DNA of 64,000 bases, taken from Yponomeuta sedellus. Taxonomy: Eukaryota; Arthropoda; Insecta; Lepidoptera; Yponomeutidae. The translations under genes and the position numbers were made by a program. Of this stretch, positions 22,682-33,144 are shown piece by piece. The notes under the pieces are model-generated. The model saw only the letters and a list, made by a program, of their open reading frames with translations. It did not search any database and was not told the DNA's origin. The stretch's first letter is position 1; every line of letters begins with the position of its first letter. The DNA lies in contig OW203723.1 in assembly GCA_934045075.1 (NCBI GenBank), positions 4,542,577 to 4,606,576 on the forward strand. The letters are read 5' to 3'.

Positions 22682-23224
22682 GTAGGGTAAAACTACCGGT
22701 TTGCCGGCCACTACCCCTTTTCGGCCATTTCATACATTGTGTTGAATAATAGAAGTAATAGTAAACTATCCTTTTCTATTTATACACGCCTTTCGATTCG
22801 GACGAACTTCACAATTCATTCTCTGGCGGCTTAACCTTGAACATTAAAAAATGTGCTCTCAGTCGTTATCTAGAAAGTTACTGTGCGGACGTGTGACAAA
22901 TTGAGCAAAAAAAATAGTGGGAGGTTTGCTTTTCAGAGGTTAGTTTTAAAGTGTTACTGTGTTTTTTTTGGTGATTGCTTTGGTTTGCGGTTAAATAACA
23001 TGGTTAATTTAAATATTCGAGCTCCAAAACTTATCAAACATTCATAGTTTGTGATATTTTTGGCGGCCGGGGAACACGTTAACAATCTATTTCAAAAACT
23101 AGTTTGCGGCCGGAAGGCCGTAAACCGGTATTGTTTATGACTTTTTTCTTTGTCTATAAGTAGAAACCTTCATTTCTCAAAGCACAAATCCCTTTAAATT
23201 TATAAGTAACTAGATTTTTCTGCA

Positions 23225-23530
23225 TTAACTACCAGATTCCGGCCGCTAAATTGCCTTATATTTCCAAAGATATGACCCTCAAAAGTACCGTATATTTAAC
23301 GGCCGATTACTAGTCAAAATTCTACCTATTTCCGGCCGTGGGATATAAAAAACGGCCGATAACTGGTAAAATTGTAACCTTTTTCCGGCCGTGAGAAGAA
23401 TATAACGGCTGATAACTAGTAAACATTTTACCTGTTTCCAGCCGTCGCAAATTAAATAAGGCCGATAAATCGTAAAAATACAACCTGTTACCGGCCGTAG
23501 GGGTTGATGTATGGCCGATAACTGACATAA
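23225..23530 (+). repeat. Subterminal motif array, left side
   Basis: Five units about 52 bp apart (GGCCGAT-type motifs at about 23303, 23354, 23405, 23462 and 23515) alternate with inverted TTCCGGCCGTG motifs. Each unit has GGCCGATAACTNGTAAAA followed by CCTNTTTCCGGCCGT. The motif is the inner part of the transposon's own terminal repeat. Further GGCCG sites are at 22705, 22720, 23063 and 23104. Likely transposase-binding sites (inference). Confidence 0.7.
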
Positions 23531-23749
23531 CTAAGTAAATTCTATATTCATTGCCTTCTTTCACGACAAAATGGTACAACGGATCATAATAATGTTAGAA
23601 TAGGTACATATACTTGGAAGTTTAGAAAGTGACATAGGGTACTTTTTTTGCAAGGGAAAAATTAATTGAACGCGCTTAATTAACCCTTGATTTGCTACAA
23701 ATTTTGATTCAGGTGCTTGGTATTGGAATTGCGCTTGTTTTTTTTTCAG

Positions 23750-26213
23750 ATGGCACCTGTCACTAATAAAATTAAGAAAAAGATGAAAAAGAAAAACAAA
23801 AAAGGTTTGGTTACGCTGAACAAGCACTGATTAACGCTCTTTCAGATATACGTGGTAACATTCGAGGTATTAGAGAAGCGTGTCGATACTACGGGGTTCC
23901 AAGAGCTACTGTACAGGACAGGCTTCACGGTCGTGTTGCTGAAAAAATGAGAAAAGTTGGTCCAGATCCTATATTTGGTTATGAAGGAGAAAGAAAAATT
24001 GTTGATTGGATAATTCAGTCAGCAAAATCTGGAATTCCTATTAACAAATATGATCTTCTGGATACTGTAGCTGAGCTTGCAAAAGATCTTGGCATAGACC
24101 ATCGCTTTCCTAGAGGTAAGCCTGGCATACGATGGTACCTCAGCTTTCTCAAGCGTCATCCCAACATAAGCATCCGAGAACCAGAGGCTATTAACAAGGC
24201 GCGAGAAGCTATCAAGGAAAGTTCCATTCGGAAATGGTTTGCAGACTTACACCTTTTCTTGGCTGAAAAAAATGCGTTAGATATTTTAGATGATCCTGAC
24301 CGTATTCTAAACGCTGATGAAACTGGGATATCACTGTCTCCTAAATCAGGGAAGGTTCTAGCACCTAAAGGCTACAAAAATGTGTACGTAGTGAAGAAAG
24401 GCAATGAGAAAGAGAACATCACAGTACTGGTGGTAATAACAGCGTCTGGGGAAATATGTCCACCATTGGTGGTGTTTCCCTATCTAAGACCACCTAAAGC
24501 GGTAGTCGACAACATGCCGCCTGACTGGATTTTAGGAAAATCCGAGAGCGGGTGGATGCGAGCAGATGTATTTTTTGAGTACATGTCTAATGGGTTCATC
24601 GATTAGCTGACAAACCAACACACAAAAAAGCCTGTTCTGTTTTTTGTAGATGGGCATAAGTCACATATGTCTATGCCACTGAGTAAATTCTGCGACGATA
24701 ATGATATTATTTTGTATGCATTGCCACCGAATACAACTCATATTTTGCAGCCAGCTGATGTGAGTGTGTTTAAACCCCTTAAACAAGAATGGAAGCGCAC
24801 TGTGAAAAATTGGCAGAGTCGAGCTGAAAATCTTAACAAATGTGTAACAAAAACAAACTTCTGTCAAGTTTTCAAAGAGACACTAGACAAAGAGATGACT
24901 CAAACAATCAAGAATGGATTCCGTAAATGCGGCCTTTATCCGTTTGACGTAGAACAGGTGGATTTTTCAAAATGCGTAAAAGACGCTCAGATACGGAATG
25001 CAACTGCTGCTCAAACTATCTCACAAAAACCTCTCAACGACAGACATTTTGAAATAGCCAGACAAGTGTTTCACCTGATGGAAGAGAATATAACAAAGCT
25101 GGGTATAAATCCAAGCATCATCATACGTGAACTTGACCGCACGAAGGAGTCATACTTACAAAAACGACGATCTAAATCGAAGACACCCCGAACTTCGCAA
25201 TCCACTGCAACTCCGCGACAGTCAAAATCGTTTGAAGTTAACAAGTCTTCGGACGATACATTGAAAACACCCCGAGCTTTGCAATCCACTTCCACTCCCC
25301 GAGTGAAATCTTCTGAAAAAAAATCCAAAAGCCCAAGGCCGGAAGATTTGGGAAAAAATACTTTTGAGGACAGCGACTATAACTCTTTTCAGATACCAGA
25401 CATTGGTTCTTTGGTATCTTTGGACGATATATCCATAACAGCATTAAGTGACATAAATTTACCAGAAATATGTCAAATTAATAACGATACTCCTGTCGTT
25501 ATTTCTGTGGACGATGACAATCACGCCGGAACGTTAGCGAAAGATATCCAATTAAACTCAGAAGATGTTACAGCTACAAAATGGTAACAATTGGGAAAGA
25601 CTGGCCAGTTAACACAATGATTTCTGTAGGGGCTGATGAAAACACAAAACCATCTCCAAAAAACGTAGTGAATTACATTGCTATAGACAAATACGGTGAC
25701 AATAGAGAGGATCCGTTCAAAAAACACCTAAAATTTCCTGATATCGTTACAAAAACCAAAGGAAGCCGCACATGGAGCCAGTTTCCGAGTGCTATATCAT
25801 CTAAAGCTTGGCAACAGTATCACGAAAAAAAAGAAAAAGAAAAACTAGATAAAGAAAACAAAATAAAGAAACGAAAACTTGAAAGGGAGCAAAAGAAAAC
25901 AGAGCCACCACAAAAAAAGAAGAAAATGAACAAAACGACAGTGATTGTAAAGAAAAAGAAAATAGAAGAAACGCAATCCCACATTAAATGTTTTTCTTGT
26001 GAGCTTGCTCTTTTAAGTGACACTGAAGAAGGCGGAGAAAAAAATATAGGCTGTGACAACTGCATTCGATGGTATCACCTGAAATGCACGAAACTAAAGA
26101 ATTCAACTTACAATAAAGCAGTTACCAAGCAATATACATGTGAATTGTGCGAAAACGCTCAAAATGCACCCAGAGAAGTTTTGAAAACTTTTTGTCCTGA
26201 CCATTCTGACTAA
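23750..26213 (+). pseudogene. pogo-family transposase with C-terminal PHD finger, disrupted
   Basis: This would cut and paste the element. An acceptor (TTTTTTTTTCAG) directly precedes the ATG at 23750, implying a 5' UTR intron. A lysine-rich start runs into an A-run at about 23797-23803 where the frame shifts by one. The new frame gives a Psq-type helix-turn-helix (REACRYYGVPRATVQDRL), then a CENP-B-type HTH (RFPRGKPGIRWYLSFLKRHP), then the DDE-type core: NADETGI, FFVDGHKSHM, and PPNTTHILQPADVSVFKPLK. A TAG at 24604-24606 interrupts the core where related proteins usually have Trp. A serine/threonine-rich linker follows. Near 25585 the frame shifts again into a Lys-rich stretch and a C4HC3 PHD finger (CFSC...CDNCIRWYHLKC...YTCELC), stop at 26211-26213. 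A non-functional but young copy. Confidence 0.85.
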
Positions 26214-26607
26214 TTAGGTGAATTGGTACCTACTATGTTTTTATTATAATTTGTTTAGAAGTTATTGTTAAATCTTGTTCTAAAGGATTTTTTTCTTTAT
26301 ATTTTAAACGGTTGATTGTAGTTTAAGTGAAGAAAATCTTTTTTTTGGACATTCAAATCTTCTGAATACCAAATTTAAATTTATTTTCACTAAGATTACG
26401 ATATCCCAAGATTTTTGGTTTTTGATTGATTGTGTATCCAATATTTTCATATCAAAATTTTCTTAATTTATGAGCTAAACTACCTAAGCTCAAACTGATT
26501 TTGTAACAAATAAACCTCAGAAGTGATTTATTTTATTGGTTTTACTTTCATACTACTATCAACCTTTTCAGCTTTTGGATAAGAGCCATTTTTCTACTTT
26601 ACAATAG

Positions 26608-26670
26608 GTGGCCGATAACCAGTGCATTAGTGGCCGATAACTGAGTCAAATGGCCGATAACCGGTATTTT
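26608..26670 (+). repeat. Subterminal motif array, right side
   Basis: Three copies of TGGCCGATAAC(C/T) at 26608, 26632 and 26650. The third continues CGGTATTTTT and matches the right terminal repeat at 26840-26862 over about 20 bases. Confidence 0.7.
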
Positions 26671-26867
26671 TGCTACTTTCACTATTAATTATTTTTTGTA
26701 AATTATGTGTAGAAGATACCTCTATAAGCGTTAGTTTTTATAAAACTAGACTATTGTATGATGATAGATAGAATTTTTGAAAAGTGTTGGTGTACTGCAT
26801 TAAAATAAAAATCAACGCTGAAGTCAACAAGTGGCTTAAATGGCCGATTACCGGTATTTTTACCCTG

Positions 26868-27349
26868 TAAAAATATAAAAATTGAGAACCATTCCTCCTT
26901 TTTTTGAAGTCGTCTAAGGATAACTGCATTTCGTTGCCAGAGTTTTTTGCATTAGGAATTCAGATAGGATCTTGCTTCATTATAAGATGTTTAGGAAATT
27001 GTTTTGTGATCGCATAAAAATATCAGCTGTACCATACCTTTTAATGCCACAGGTCATCACCTGTACGCTTAACAGTTGCCATACTAAGTTCAACTGGTGA
27101 TTTAACTATAGGTTATGGAACAGCTGTAATTTTTTTCGTGATAGTAAAAGTCGTTCGTTGATACGACCTAATAGACAATATTCACTACGTTCTGTGTTTA
27201 CGTAGTAAATATTGTTATATGTACTATAACGTACAACATTTTCGATATAATGTGCAACCTAACAATGTACAATATTAGAATTCGGATGCTATGAGGATTT
27301 AGATACACCCTTCCCACTAGTGCTGGAATTACTACAGTTTTTCCTTCAG
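26868..27349. other. No gene seen; upstream of a possible exon
   Basis: Begins with a fragment of the 'CTCCTTTTTTTGAAGTCG' repeat. Otherwise intergenic or intronic. Confidence 0.35.
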
Positions 27350-27693
27350 ATTTGTTCATCTTTATGTTTGTTAAGGTATGTTTTGTTTATTTATTTTTGT
27401 TTTATATCTTCAATTCCATACCTTTCCTTTTACGGCCTCTTTCTTTAATTCTAACCGAGTCCTTTTGCTGCAGTGCGATCGATGACGATAATACATCGAG
27501 AGATTCCGCGGAGGAGCTGACTGACACTACGACTCCCCATAAACCCATCGAACCTACTCCATCGACCGTTGTGAGTAAAGCCCCGACACCACAAGTTGCC
27601 ACTCCCGAGCTGACTGAACCTGCAGAAGAACCCGCTGAAGACCCTGAGAATGAATCAATTGAAGATACTCAAGATGCTGAAGACTTCGAGTAG
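27350..27693 (+). CDS. Possible 3'-terminal exon(s) of an unidentified gene
   Basis: Clear acceptor CTTTTGCTGCAG precedes 27474. The exon runs to TAG at 27691-27693 and encodes 72 residues starting AIDDDNTSRDSAEELTDTTT and ending EDTQDAEDFE. It is acidic and rich in Thr, Pro and Glu, as for a disordered cytoplasmic tail. Only this frame is open. A possible 26-nt microexon at 27350-27375 (CTTCAG before, GGTATGT after) fits the phase and would add ICSSLCLL; that part is weak. The 3' UTR ends at AATAAA, 28079-28084. I do not recognise the protein, and no upstream exon is visible in the window, so the gene would begin further left. Confidence 0.45.
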
Positions 27694-28090
27694 CTTTGAA
27701 CCCCAATGGAACCAAACTTAGACAGCACTTTGCACTACACAAAACTTCTACTTATTTGGCTCTTAAAAATCATCATCCGCCTTTTAGTTAACGCTTGCCT
27801 AGATGCTATTTTAGGTCCTGATATTATATAGGGTCAAACCAAGTATCACCGAAAACAAATACTATTTGCTGCCCGAATATATCGTTACCTATTTTCGATA
27901 AATCTTAAATATAAAATATAACAAGAAATGTTCAGCACCTAGTTCTGTGGTTACTAAAAATCATTCTTACACATTTCTACACGTTCTTTTAGGCTCTCTT
28001 TAGACTTTTAGATCTTTTAGCGTTGATTTTCTAATGGAAAATTTTGAATATTTTATATCTTCTTGTTTTACTGGTTCTAATAAATACTTA
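27694..28090 (+). other. 3' UTR with polyadenylation signal
   Basis: AT-rich sequence after the stop; AATAAA at 28079-28084 is the best signal. It belongs to the exon just before, if that exon is real. Confidence 0.4.
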
Positions 28091-28424
28091 AGATTTCAAT
28101 AAGTAAATTTATTTTAATCTATACTTACTACTTAGTTGCACATTACCTAAGATTTTATCAGGACCAGCGAATTCTAAAGACATTTGCAATTGTTTGCAAG
28201 CGACACAAAATATACCGAGATAACTTTGATCTCGACCTTTGATCACATCATTGTTGCGTGCGCGCCGGAGTTGCATTAGCACATTGAGCTCATATGTGTA
28301 CTCGTAGATCTTACATCTGTTCATTTGTCGATACATATGCGAATCGCCTTATTCAGAGAGTGTACTAAAATGAGGTTTACGAAGACAGTCAGTTTTCTTT
28401 GACAAATCGTGAGGCAGATACCAG
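28091..28424. other. No gene seen
   Basis: Intergenic; a minus-strand open frame at 28336-28109 lacks any domain. Confidence 0.35.
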
Positions 28425-28637
28425 CCGTCTTACTACAAAAAATTTAGACAGGTGTTGAGCAAGTTTCAAAATATGTTACCACAATAAAAGCATATTTTAG
28501 CTATATTTGTTAGACAAGAGTTTTAGAGTGTCTAAATATAGACCATGACTAGGTCTTACCGATAAAACACAGTATTGTGGTAGACGTATTTTGAAACACT
28601 TGCTCAACACCTGTCTAATTTTTTTGTAGTAAGACGG
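28425..28637. mobile_element. MITE with about 60-bp inverted ends
   Basis: CCGTCTTACTACAAAAAATT at 28425 and its inverse at 28637. Arms continue with AGACAGGTGTTGAGCAAGT and are about 90% matched. 213 bp, no coding. Confidence 0.75.
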
Positions 28638-28654
28638 TATGGGTCTATCTGGTT

Positions 28655-28970
28655 TGTATATCCCCACTGCTGGGGCAAGGGTCTCTTCCTGCTTTGCAAG
28701 AAGGTCAGGCCATGTTGGCAAAGTCCGGGATGGAGCAGGACTGTAAGGTAGTGGCGGACCTTACTGTCAGACCTGTAAGGCCTCTGACATGGCCTAACAA
28801 CTGCTACTCCTTGACATGACAGCCGGCACCAACGGCTTATCGTGCCTGGCGAAGCACGGAAGCGCTCGGAAAAAATGACACTCGCGGTTGTCACGGTATG
28901 GTCACCCATCCAGCTCCTGACCCTAGTAATTGAGCCAATCACTCGGTTCCACTAGGCCACGAGCGCTTCA
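28655..28970 (-). mobile_element. 5S-like SINE, inverted copy
   Basis: Minus strand: AGCGCTCGTGGCCTAGTGGA, then GGATGGGTGACC, CCGAGCGCTTCCGTGCTTCG, and the 3' CCCCAGCAGTGGGG. The 5S-like GATGGGTGACC is intact here, but the TTAAGCA block is altered. Confidence 0.65.
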
Positions 28971-29069
28971 TAGGTCCAGGACCAGGGGTCTAACCATGCG
29001 CTCCAAATTCTGTAAGACCCCAGACGTTTGTGCAAGTGCAAGTTCAGATTTTGGTGGGCTTAATACAGA

Positions 29070-29260
29070 CTGCAGCCAGATGTCGCTGCTTGTACGTAAT
29101 ACAGAGGATATTGTAAAGAGGTTCGAAATTTCACTGATGCCGGTGATTCGCCCATTAGCTCAGTTGGTAGAGCGCTGGCACGGAAAGCCAGAGGTCACGG
29201 GTTTGAATCCCGGCATGGGTGGAATTTTTAGCCTCTAAATAGGTTTTTAATACAGGCTGT
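29070..29260 (+). mobile_element. SINE-E, tRNA-like with a 5' leader
   Basis: Leader CCAGATGTCGCTGCTTGTAC, GTAATACAGAGGATATTG and GTTCGAAATTTCACTGATGC. Then a cloverleaf-capable tRNA-like part, 29152-29222 (AGCTCAGTTGGTAGAGC, GGGTTTGAATCCC). Then GGAATTTTTAGCCTCTAAAT and AGGTTTTT. The anticodon loop lacks U33, so it is not a tRNA gene. Other copies: 34335, 40880 (inverted), 50225, 58430 (inverted). Confidence 0.7.
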
Positions 29261-29286
29261 TCTGGCGCATCAAATCTTGTCACAAT

Positions 29287-29330
29287 TCTGCGGTTTGCGT
29301 GAGCGCCACCAATAAAACAAAAATCGTAAC
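29287..29330 (-). repeat. Short GGTGGCGCT motif copy
   Basis: Inverted copy of TTACGATTTTTGTTTTATTG followed by GTGGCGCT. Similar to 30622-30655, 31885-31915, 55914-55947 and 60367-60402. Confidence 0.5.
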
Positions 29331-29498
29331 CTGTGGTATAAGACATTTGTTTTTCAAAAAGTGAACATCATAAAATCGTAACTATTTTTAGAAAAAACCT
29401 ACGACTTTATTTGATTTCCGCTAAAACCGGCCGTTTTTGGCTCAAAGGCTTTAACGTCCTAGGTTCTTGGTTCGAGGTTCTTATTAGTAAGTTCTTAA

Positions 29499-30564
29499 CC
29501 TCCTGAGACCCTGAGACCTCACACGATGACATAGACTTCTAAAAAATCATGAACGATCTCATAAACACATATTTGAATTTCGCGGTGTTTGGGGCATGGA
29601 CGAGATGTTGTCACACCTGAATCAATATTATTTTTTGTGGTTTCTTTATGCAATTCTGTCATGGCGACGGTAAAACTATAGATGAAGGAGCCATCATGCC
29701 GCGCGGTGAGTTTCTATATTTTTTATCCAAATATTTCGATAAAATTTTACTTTTTTTTTGTTGTTTTTTGTACAAAACCGTTAGAGGTAATATGTAGGTA
29801 TATTTGGAAACCAATATTTCATACAAATCATCAATTTTGGCTTTGTGGGGTAGCTTTTCTTTTTTATGTCCTCATATGATCACTTTCGTTCTCAACACAA
29901 CTCTTGGGATGCTTATACGCGCTCACAGATGACACTCGTTCTAAAGATTGGTGTTGTTTTTAGGTTTGCAAGATGATATTTTCCATTGCCTGAATGAATC
30001 TGATGGTGATACTTTATCAGACAGCGAAAATGAACTGGTTCTATCTACTCATTCTAGTAGAAATTCCAGTTCGGATGACGAAAAAAATTAAACCGATACT
30101 GAAACAATTCAAGAAACACAGATCTTCCAGCAAAAAAGGCAGGGCAAGAGTTTTTTAGAACCAACTAGGTACTAGAATGTAGAATTGCTTAGATAATTTG
30201 TTGATCTCAATGTGATTTTCTATTAGAAGTAAGTAATCATACTAAAAAATTCTGATTTTTATGATTATAGCTGTATGGAAATAAAAGACTTTTGAAAACT
30301 AAAGTTTTGGATGTTGATTTCAATAATTATATAAAGTGTTTTATTCTACTCACACCCTAATTTCGAATAACTTTGTATGAACTCTTTACTTCCTCATACA
30401 AGAACTGACGCCTAGCGTACTCATATGAGGACATTAGATAAATAGCAAGGGGGAGAGGGGGGATTTTTAAAATTATTTTTCCGGGCATCACACTTTTATA
30501 ACCTTTCAGAAAATAATAGTATGTTTTGACATTTTTGAAATTAATTGGTCTAGGACTCAGGAGG
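29499..30564 (+). mobile_element. piggyBac-like element, internally deleted
   Basis: TTAA at 29495-29498 and 30565-30568 flank the element. Ends are CCTCCTGAGACCCTGAGACC and, inverted, CCTCCTGAGTCCTAGACC. A second inverted pair, GTCCTCATATGA (29867) and TCATATGAGGAC (30423), lies further inside. It encodes only the start of a transposase. 1,066 bp against about 2.5 kb for a full element. Confidence 0.75.
29696..30091 (+). pseudogene. piggyBac-like transposase N-terminus with an intron
   Basis: ATG CCG CGC G at 29696-29705 is followed by a GTGAGT donor. The acceptor TTTTTAG at 29961-29963 joins to GTTTGCAAGATGAT. The spliced frame reads MPRGLQDDIFHCLNESDGDT, then LSDSENE, and ends at TAA 30089-30091 after SSDDEKN. 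An acidic 'LNESD...SDSEN' start is usual for piggyBac transposases. The catalytic domain is absent, consistent with an internal deletion. Called from composition and the TTAA ends, not from catalytic residues. Confidence 0.5.
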
Positions 30565-30568
30565 TTAA

Positions 30569-30892
30569 AAGAGCTTTAGTGAGATTTATGAAGTTTGACC
30601 AACCGCGTTATAAAAGTAGATAATTATGATTTTTTTTCCACTGGTGGCGCTAGATTCAGGTTTCTAATACCTATACCATAAACGCAATAATAAAATTTAC
30701 TGTACCAATCTCTAAAAAATCTTCAGCGGTTGGAAATTTGTTGAAAAGTGTTACTTTTGTAAATTACAAAAGATTAACACATGAGTATTGATAAAAACGA
30801 GATTAATTAAAACACTCATTCGATGAGGTAAAGATAAACGCGTGACCACAGATTATTTAAACTGCCTCTGAAAAGTGTTTTTAGTATTTCTT
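30569..30892. other. No gene; one short motif copy
   Basis: 30622-30655 carries TTATGATTTTTTTTCCACTG followed by GTGGCGCTAG. No coding evidence. Confidence 0.45.
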
Positions 30893-31050
30893 AATGACTC
30901 GCGTGCGCATACATAAGTAGTTATATTTGTATAATCGCGATTATTCATTAGTTAAAACGTTATAACCTTAGAAGTATCGATAGCGTTGCAGTTGCCATGG
31001 TCAGGTAATTACTACTGATAAATAATCGCGATCAGACACGTTTAATATCG
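30893..31050. mobile_element. Foldback element, diverged copy
   Basis: ATAATCGCGATTATTCATTA and TAAATAATCGCGATCAGACA are the arms; the core GTATCGATAGCGTTGCAGTT is a decayed form of GTTTCGGCAGCGTTGCAG. Confidence 0.5.
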
Positions 31051-31572
31051 TAAGTCTACTCTGCTGAGCTAGTGTAAGCACCTACGACTATGAATAAGAC
31101 GTCCACGTTCAAGGTCTACGCGATGTGCTAATTCCGTACTCGTTTGCACATTACTGTCTTGTTATGCGGTTGATGGTAGATACAGATATTATCGATGCCG
31201 GTTCATCAAGTTTAAAATCTTCTTCTACAATCGACCGTATAGATAGAGAGAGCAAAGATCTCTTCATTGTGTTTTGACATGCAACAAACAGTGTGTTCAT
31301 TCTTTACATTGAAATCAATGTGTTCTGCTTTCATGTCGCTCAGCACTTGTTTGAATGCTAAAAAAGCAATAGTATTTTTTAGTCTAATAATGTACCTATT
31401 TCTTTCTTTGTAGACGTTTTTGGGGTTTATCATACCAACACGACAGAAACAAAATAACCAGATAAATTGTCATAATATAAGCACAACAGATATAGGTCAT
31501 CAAAACAAAAAAAACTCTGTTATTATTATCTCTGTTAATATTTTTAATTATTTTTCGTAACTTTTTCTACAG
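31051..31572. other. No gene seen
   Basis: Intergenic or intronic. Ends in a pyrimidine-rich acceptor, AACTTTTTCTACAG, just before the next feature. Confidence 0.35.
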
Positions 31573-31627
31573 AGATGAAATGGGCCACGGAACAGCCGAA
31601 GGCGGAGAGGAGCCACCACCGGCGTGA
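31573..31627 (+). CDS. Possible alternative terminal exon
   Basis: After the acceptor TTTTTCTACAG the exon starts with one base, then GAT GAA ATG: DEMGHGTAEGGEEPPPA, TGA at 31625-31627. AATAAA is at 31711-31716, giving a compact 3' UTR of about 90 bases. The entry phase equals that of the exon at 27474, so the two could be alternative last exons of one gene. Very short and unrecognised. Confidence 0.3.
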
Positions 31628-31716
31628 ATTGGTACTCTGTGGACGTGAAGGTGGCACAAGACGACAGCAAGGACTCAGTCTCGGATAATATACTCGTACT
31701 TGCATTGGACAATAAA

Positions 31717-32234
31717 TACACACAAAACGCTTCTATATTTAATTACTTTACATGACAGTTTTTCAATCAAAAATCGTTCATTAAAACAAAAGAAAAGCGG
31801 CGGTAGCCGGTAACAATGAAAGAGAGCAATGAGAAAGAGTGCCTACCCCTCTGAGGTATACGCGGCGTGAGGTTATGTAAGTATGTTATTTTTTTCTATT
31901 GGTGGCGCTAGATATAACCCCGAAGCACCTTAACGACTGCCCTTACAAGACAGTCGTTAAGCCAAGTCAGATGATAGATACCTTCATGTACTTAGACACA
32001 TTCGCAGCGCGCAGACGTTGTTATCCGTGGATAGAGGAGGGGCCAATCATCCGCAATATCCGGTGCCGTGCCCGCGCCGGCTCGCTTGGTACTGTCGCCC
32101 ACTCAAGTGCTTGGACTTCAGAGGGGTCTACGCAAATTACGCATTGAGAGATGCGCCGACACGCGTAACTTGTGTCATAAACAGTAATGGGATTTGAGTC
32201 ACTATTAATTTATTATGTGTATTAATAATTTATT
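31717..32234. other. No gene; motif and repeat fragments
   Basis: 31885-31915 holds TTATTTTTTTCTATTG followed by GTGGCGCTAG. At 31930-31966 a CTTAACGACTGCC/GGCAGTCGTTAAG-type palindrome resembles the middle of the 5S-like SINE. Confidence 0.4.
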
Positions 32235-32530
32235 TATCTAATGGAATCGGCAGCGAGAGACAAAGGTTCGATTCCCAAGGCGAGCGTGCATCAATGATTT
32301 CGTTTTCTAAGTTATGTAAATTACGCATTTGAGAAGTTAAAGTAGCAATACCACTCGCTAACTTTGAAGGAAAACATCGTGAAGAAATCTGAGTGTCTAA
32401 GGTGTTCAAATACTTCAACGCTTTAAATTACCAATCCGCGGTGGGCACGCGTGGCAACTAAGCCCATACTCTCTCTCTCTGAGATAAGGCCTGTACCCGG
32501 AAATGGGAAGTAGTCTACATAAAAAATACT
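32235..32530 (+). mobile_element. tRNA-derived SINE, degraded
   Basis: A box B-like GGTTCGATTCCC near 32266, then body GAAGGAAAACATCGTGAAGA as in the 11045-11449 SINE, then GAGTGTCTAAGGTGTTC, CCAATCCGCGGTGGGC and CCATACTCTCTCTCTCTGAG. The first half of the head is lost. Confidence 0.6.
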
Positions 32531-33144
32531 AATTTATCATGAATATTAATACATGAATTACTATAGTTTCCGACGAGACACGAGTAGCATGATTGTCGCT
32601 GAAATAGGTCACATGATCTGAGTCCATTAAGATCGTGAAAACGCGGCTATAGTAGCATCTCAAAACTTTGCAAGGCAGGCTCATGCTGTCCTGGGCTGTA
32701 CAGACTCTTAGCTACGTTCCTGGGCAGAAGATCTATTTTTTTTCTCTGTATTATTTATTTCCCATAGGCTTGACGTTTGCTTGGCGTTTTGGCTTCGACA
32801 GTACCGCGTCCTGCAATTGTTAGCTGCGCCCTTTGGCATTCTTATGTATTGAATTCGATTGAATCCATACATCGAGAGCTCTATCCGTTCAAATACTAAC
32901 TTATTTAAATTTTCCTTAGGTATTTATTTATGCTAATATTAGTAGGTACTCATAGCCAATGCTGTAACTTTCCTGCAGTCGAAATGACGTTATTCGTGCG
33001 CCATCGGATAGAATCACCGATAAAGATCCTACATTTCCACGCCGCATTGTATGATTCATTCTTTGGATCCATGTACGGCTCATTAGGCCTGGGGCACACA
33101 AGGAGGTCGTGGGACGACGGCGCGCATAAGACGCGGTATTCTTT
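32531..33144. other. No gene seen
   Basis: Intergenic; no domain or splice-flanked exon recognised. Confidence 0.4.

Larger units (their letters stand above)
22682..26867 (+). mobile_element. pogo/Tigger-type DNA transposon, near full length
   Basis: Inverted ends are TAGGGTAAAACTACCGGTTT at 22682 and, inverted, CAGGGTAAAAATACCGGTAA at 26867. Between them, on the + strand, is a pogo-family transposase with a C-terminal PHD finger. Arrays of the terminal motif GGCCGATAACCGGTA lie inside both ends. The element is about 4.2 kb. A TA target duplication is expected for the family; TA dinucleotides are next to both ends, but small differences prevent a firm call. The transposase is broken by a frameshift near its start, one internal stop and a later frameshift. 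Confidence 0.85.

Noticed and set aside
23225..23530. Regularly spaced repeats that might suggest a CRISPR-like array
   Set aside because: Spacing and repeats are irregular, the genome is eukaryotic, and the motif matches the transposon's own terminal repeat.
25071..25444. Minus-strand frames inside the pogo element
   Set aside because: Antisense shadows of the transposase linker.
29152..29222. Possible tRNA gene
   Set aside because: The cloverleaf can be drawn, but U33 is missing and the sequence repeats within a SINE family with leader and tail.
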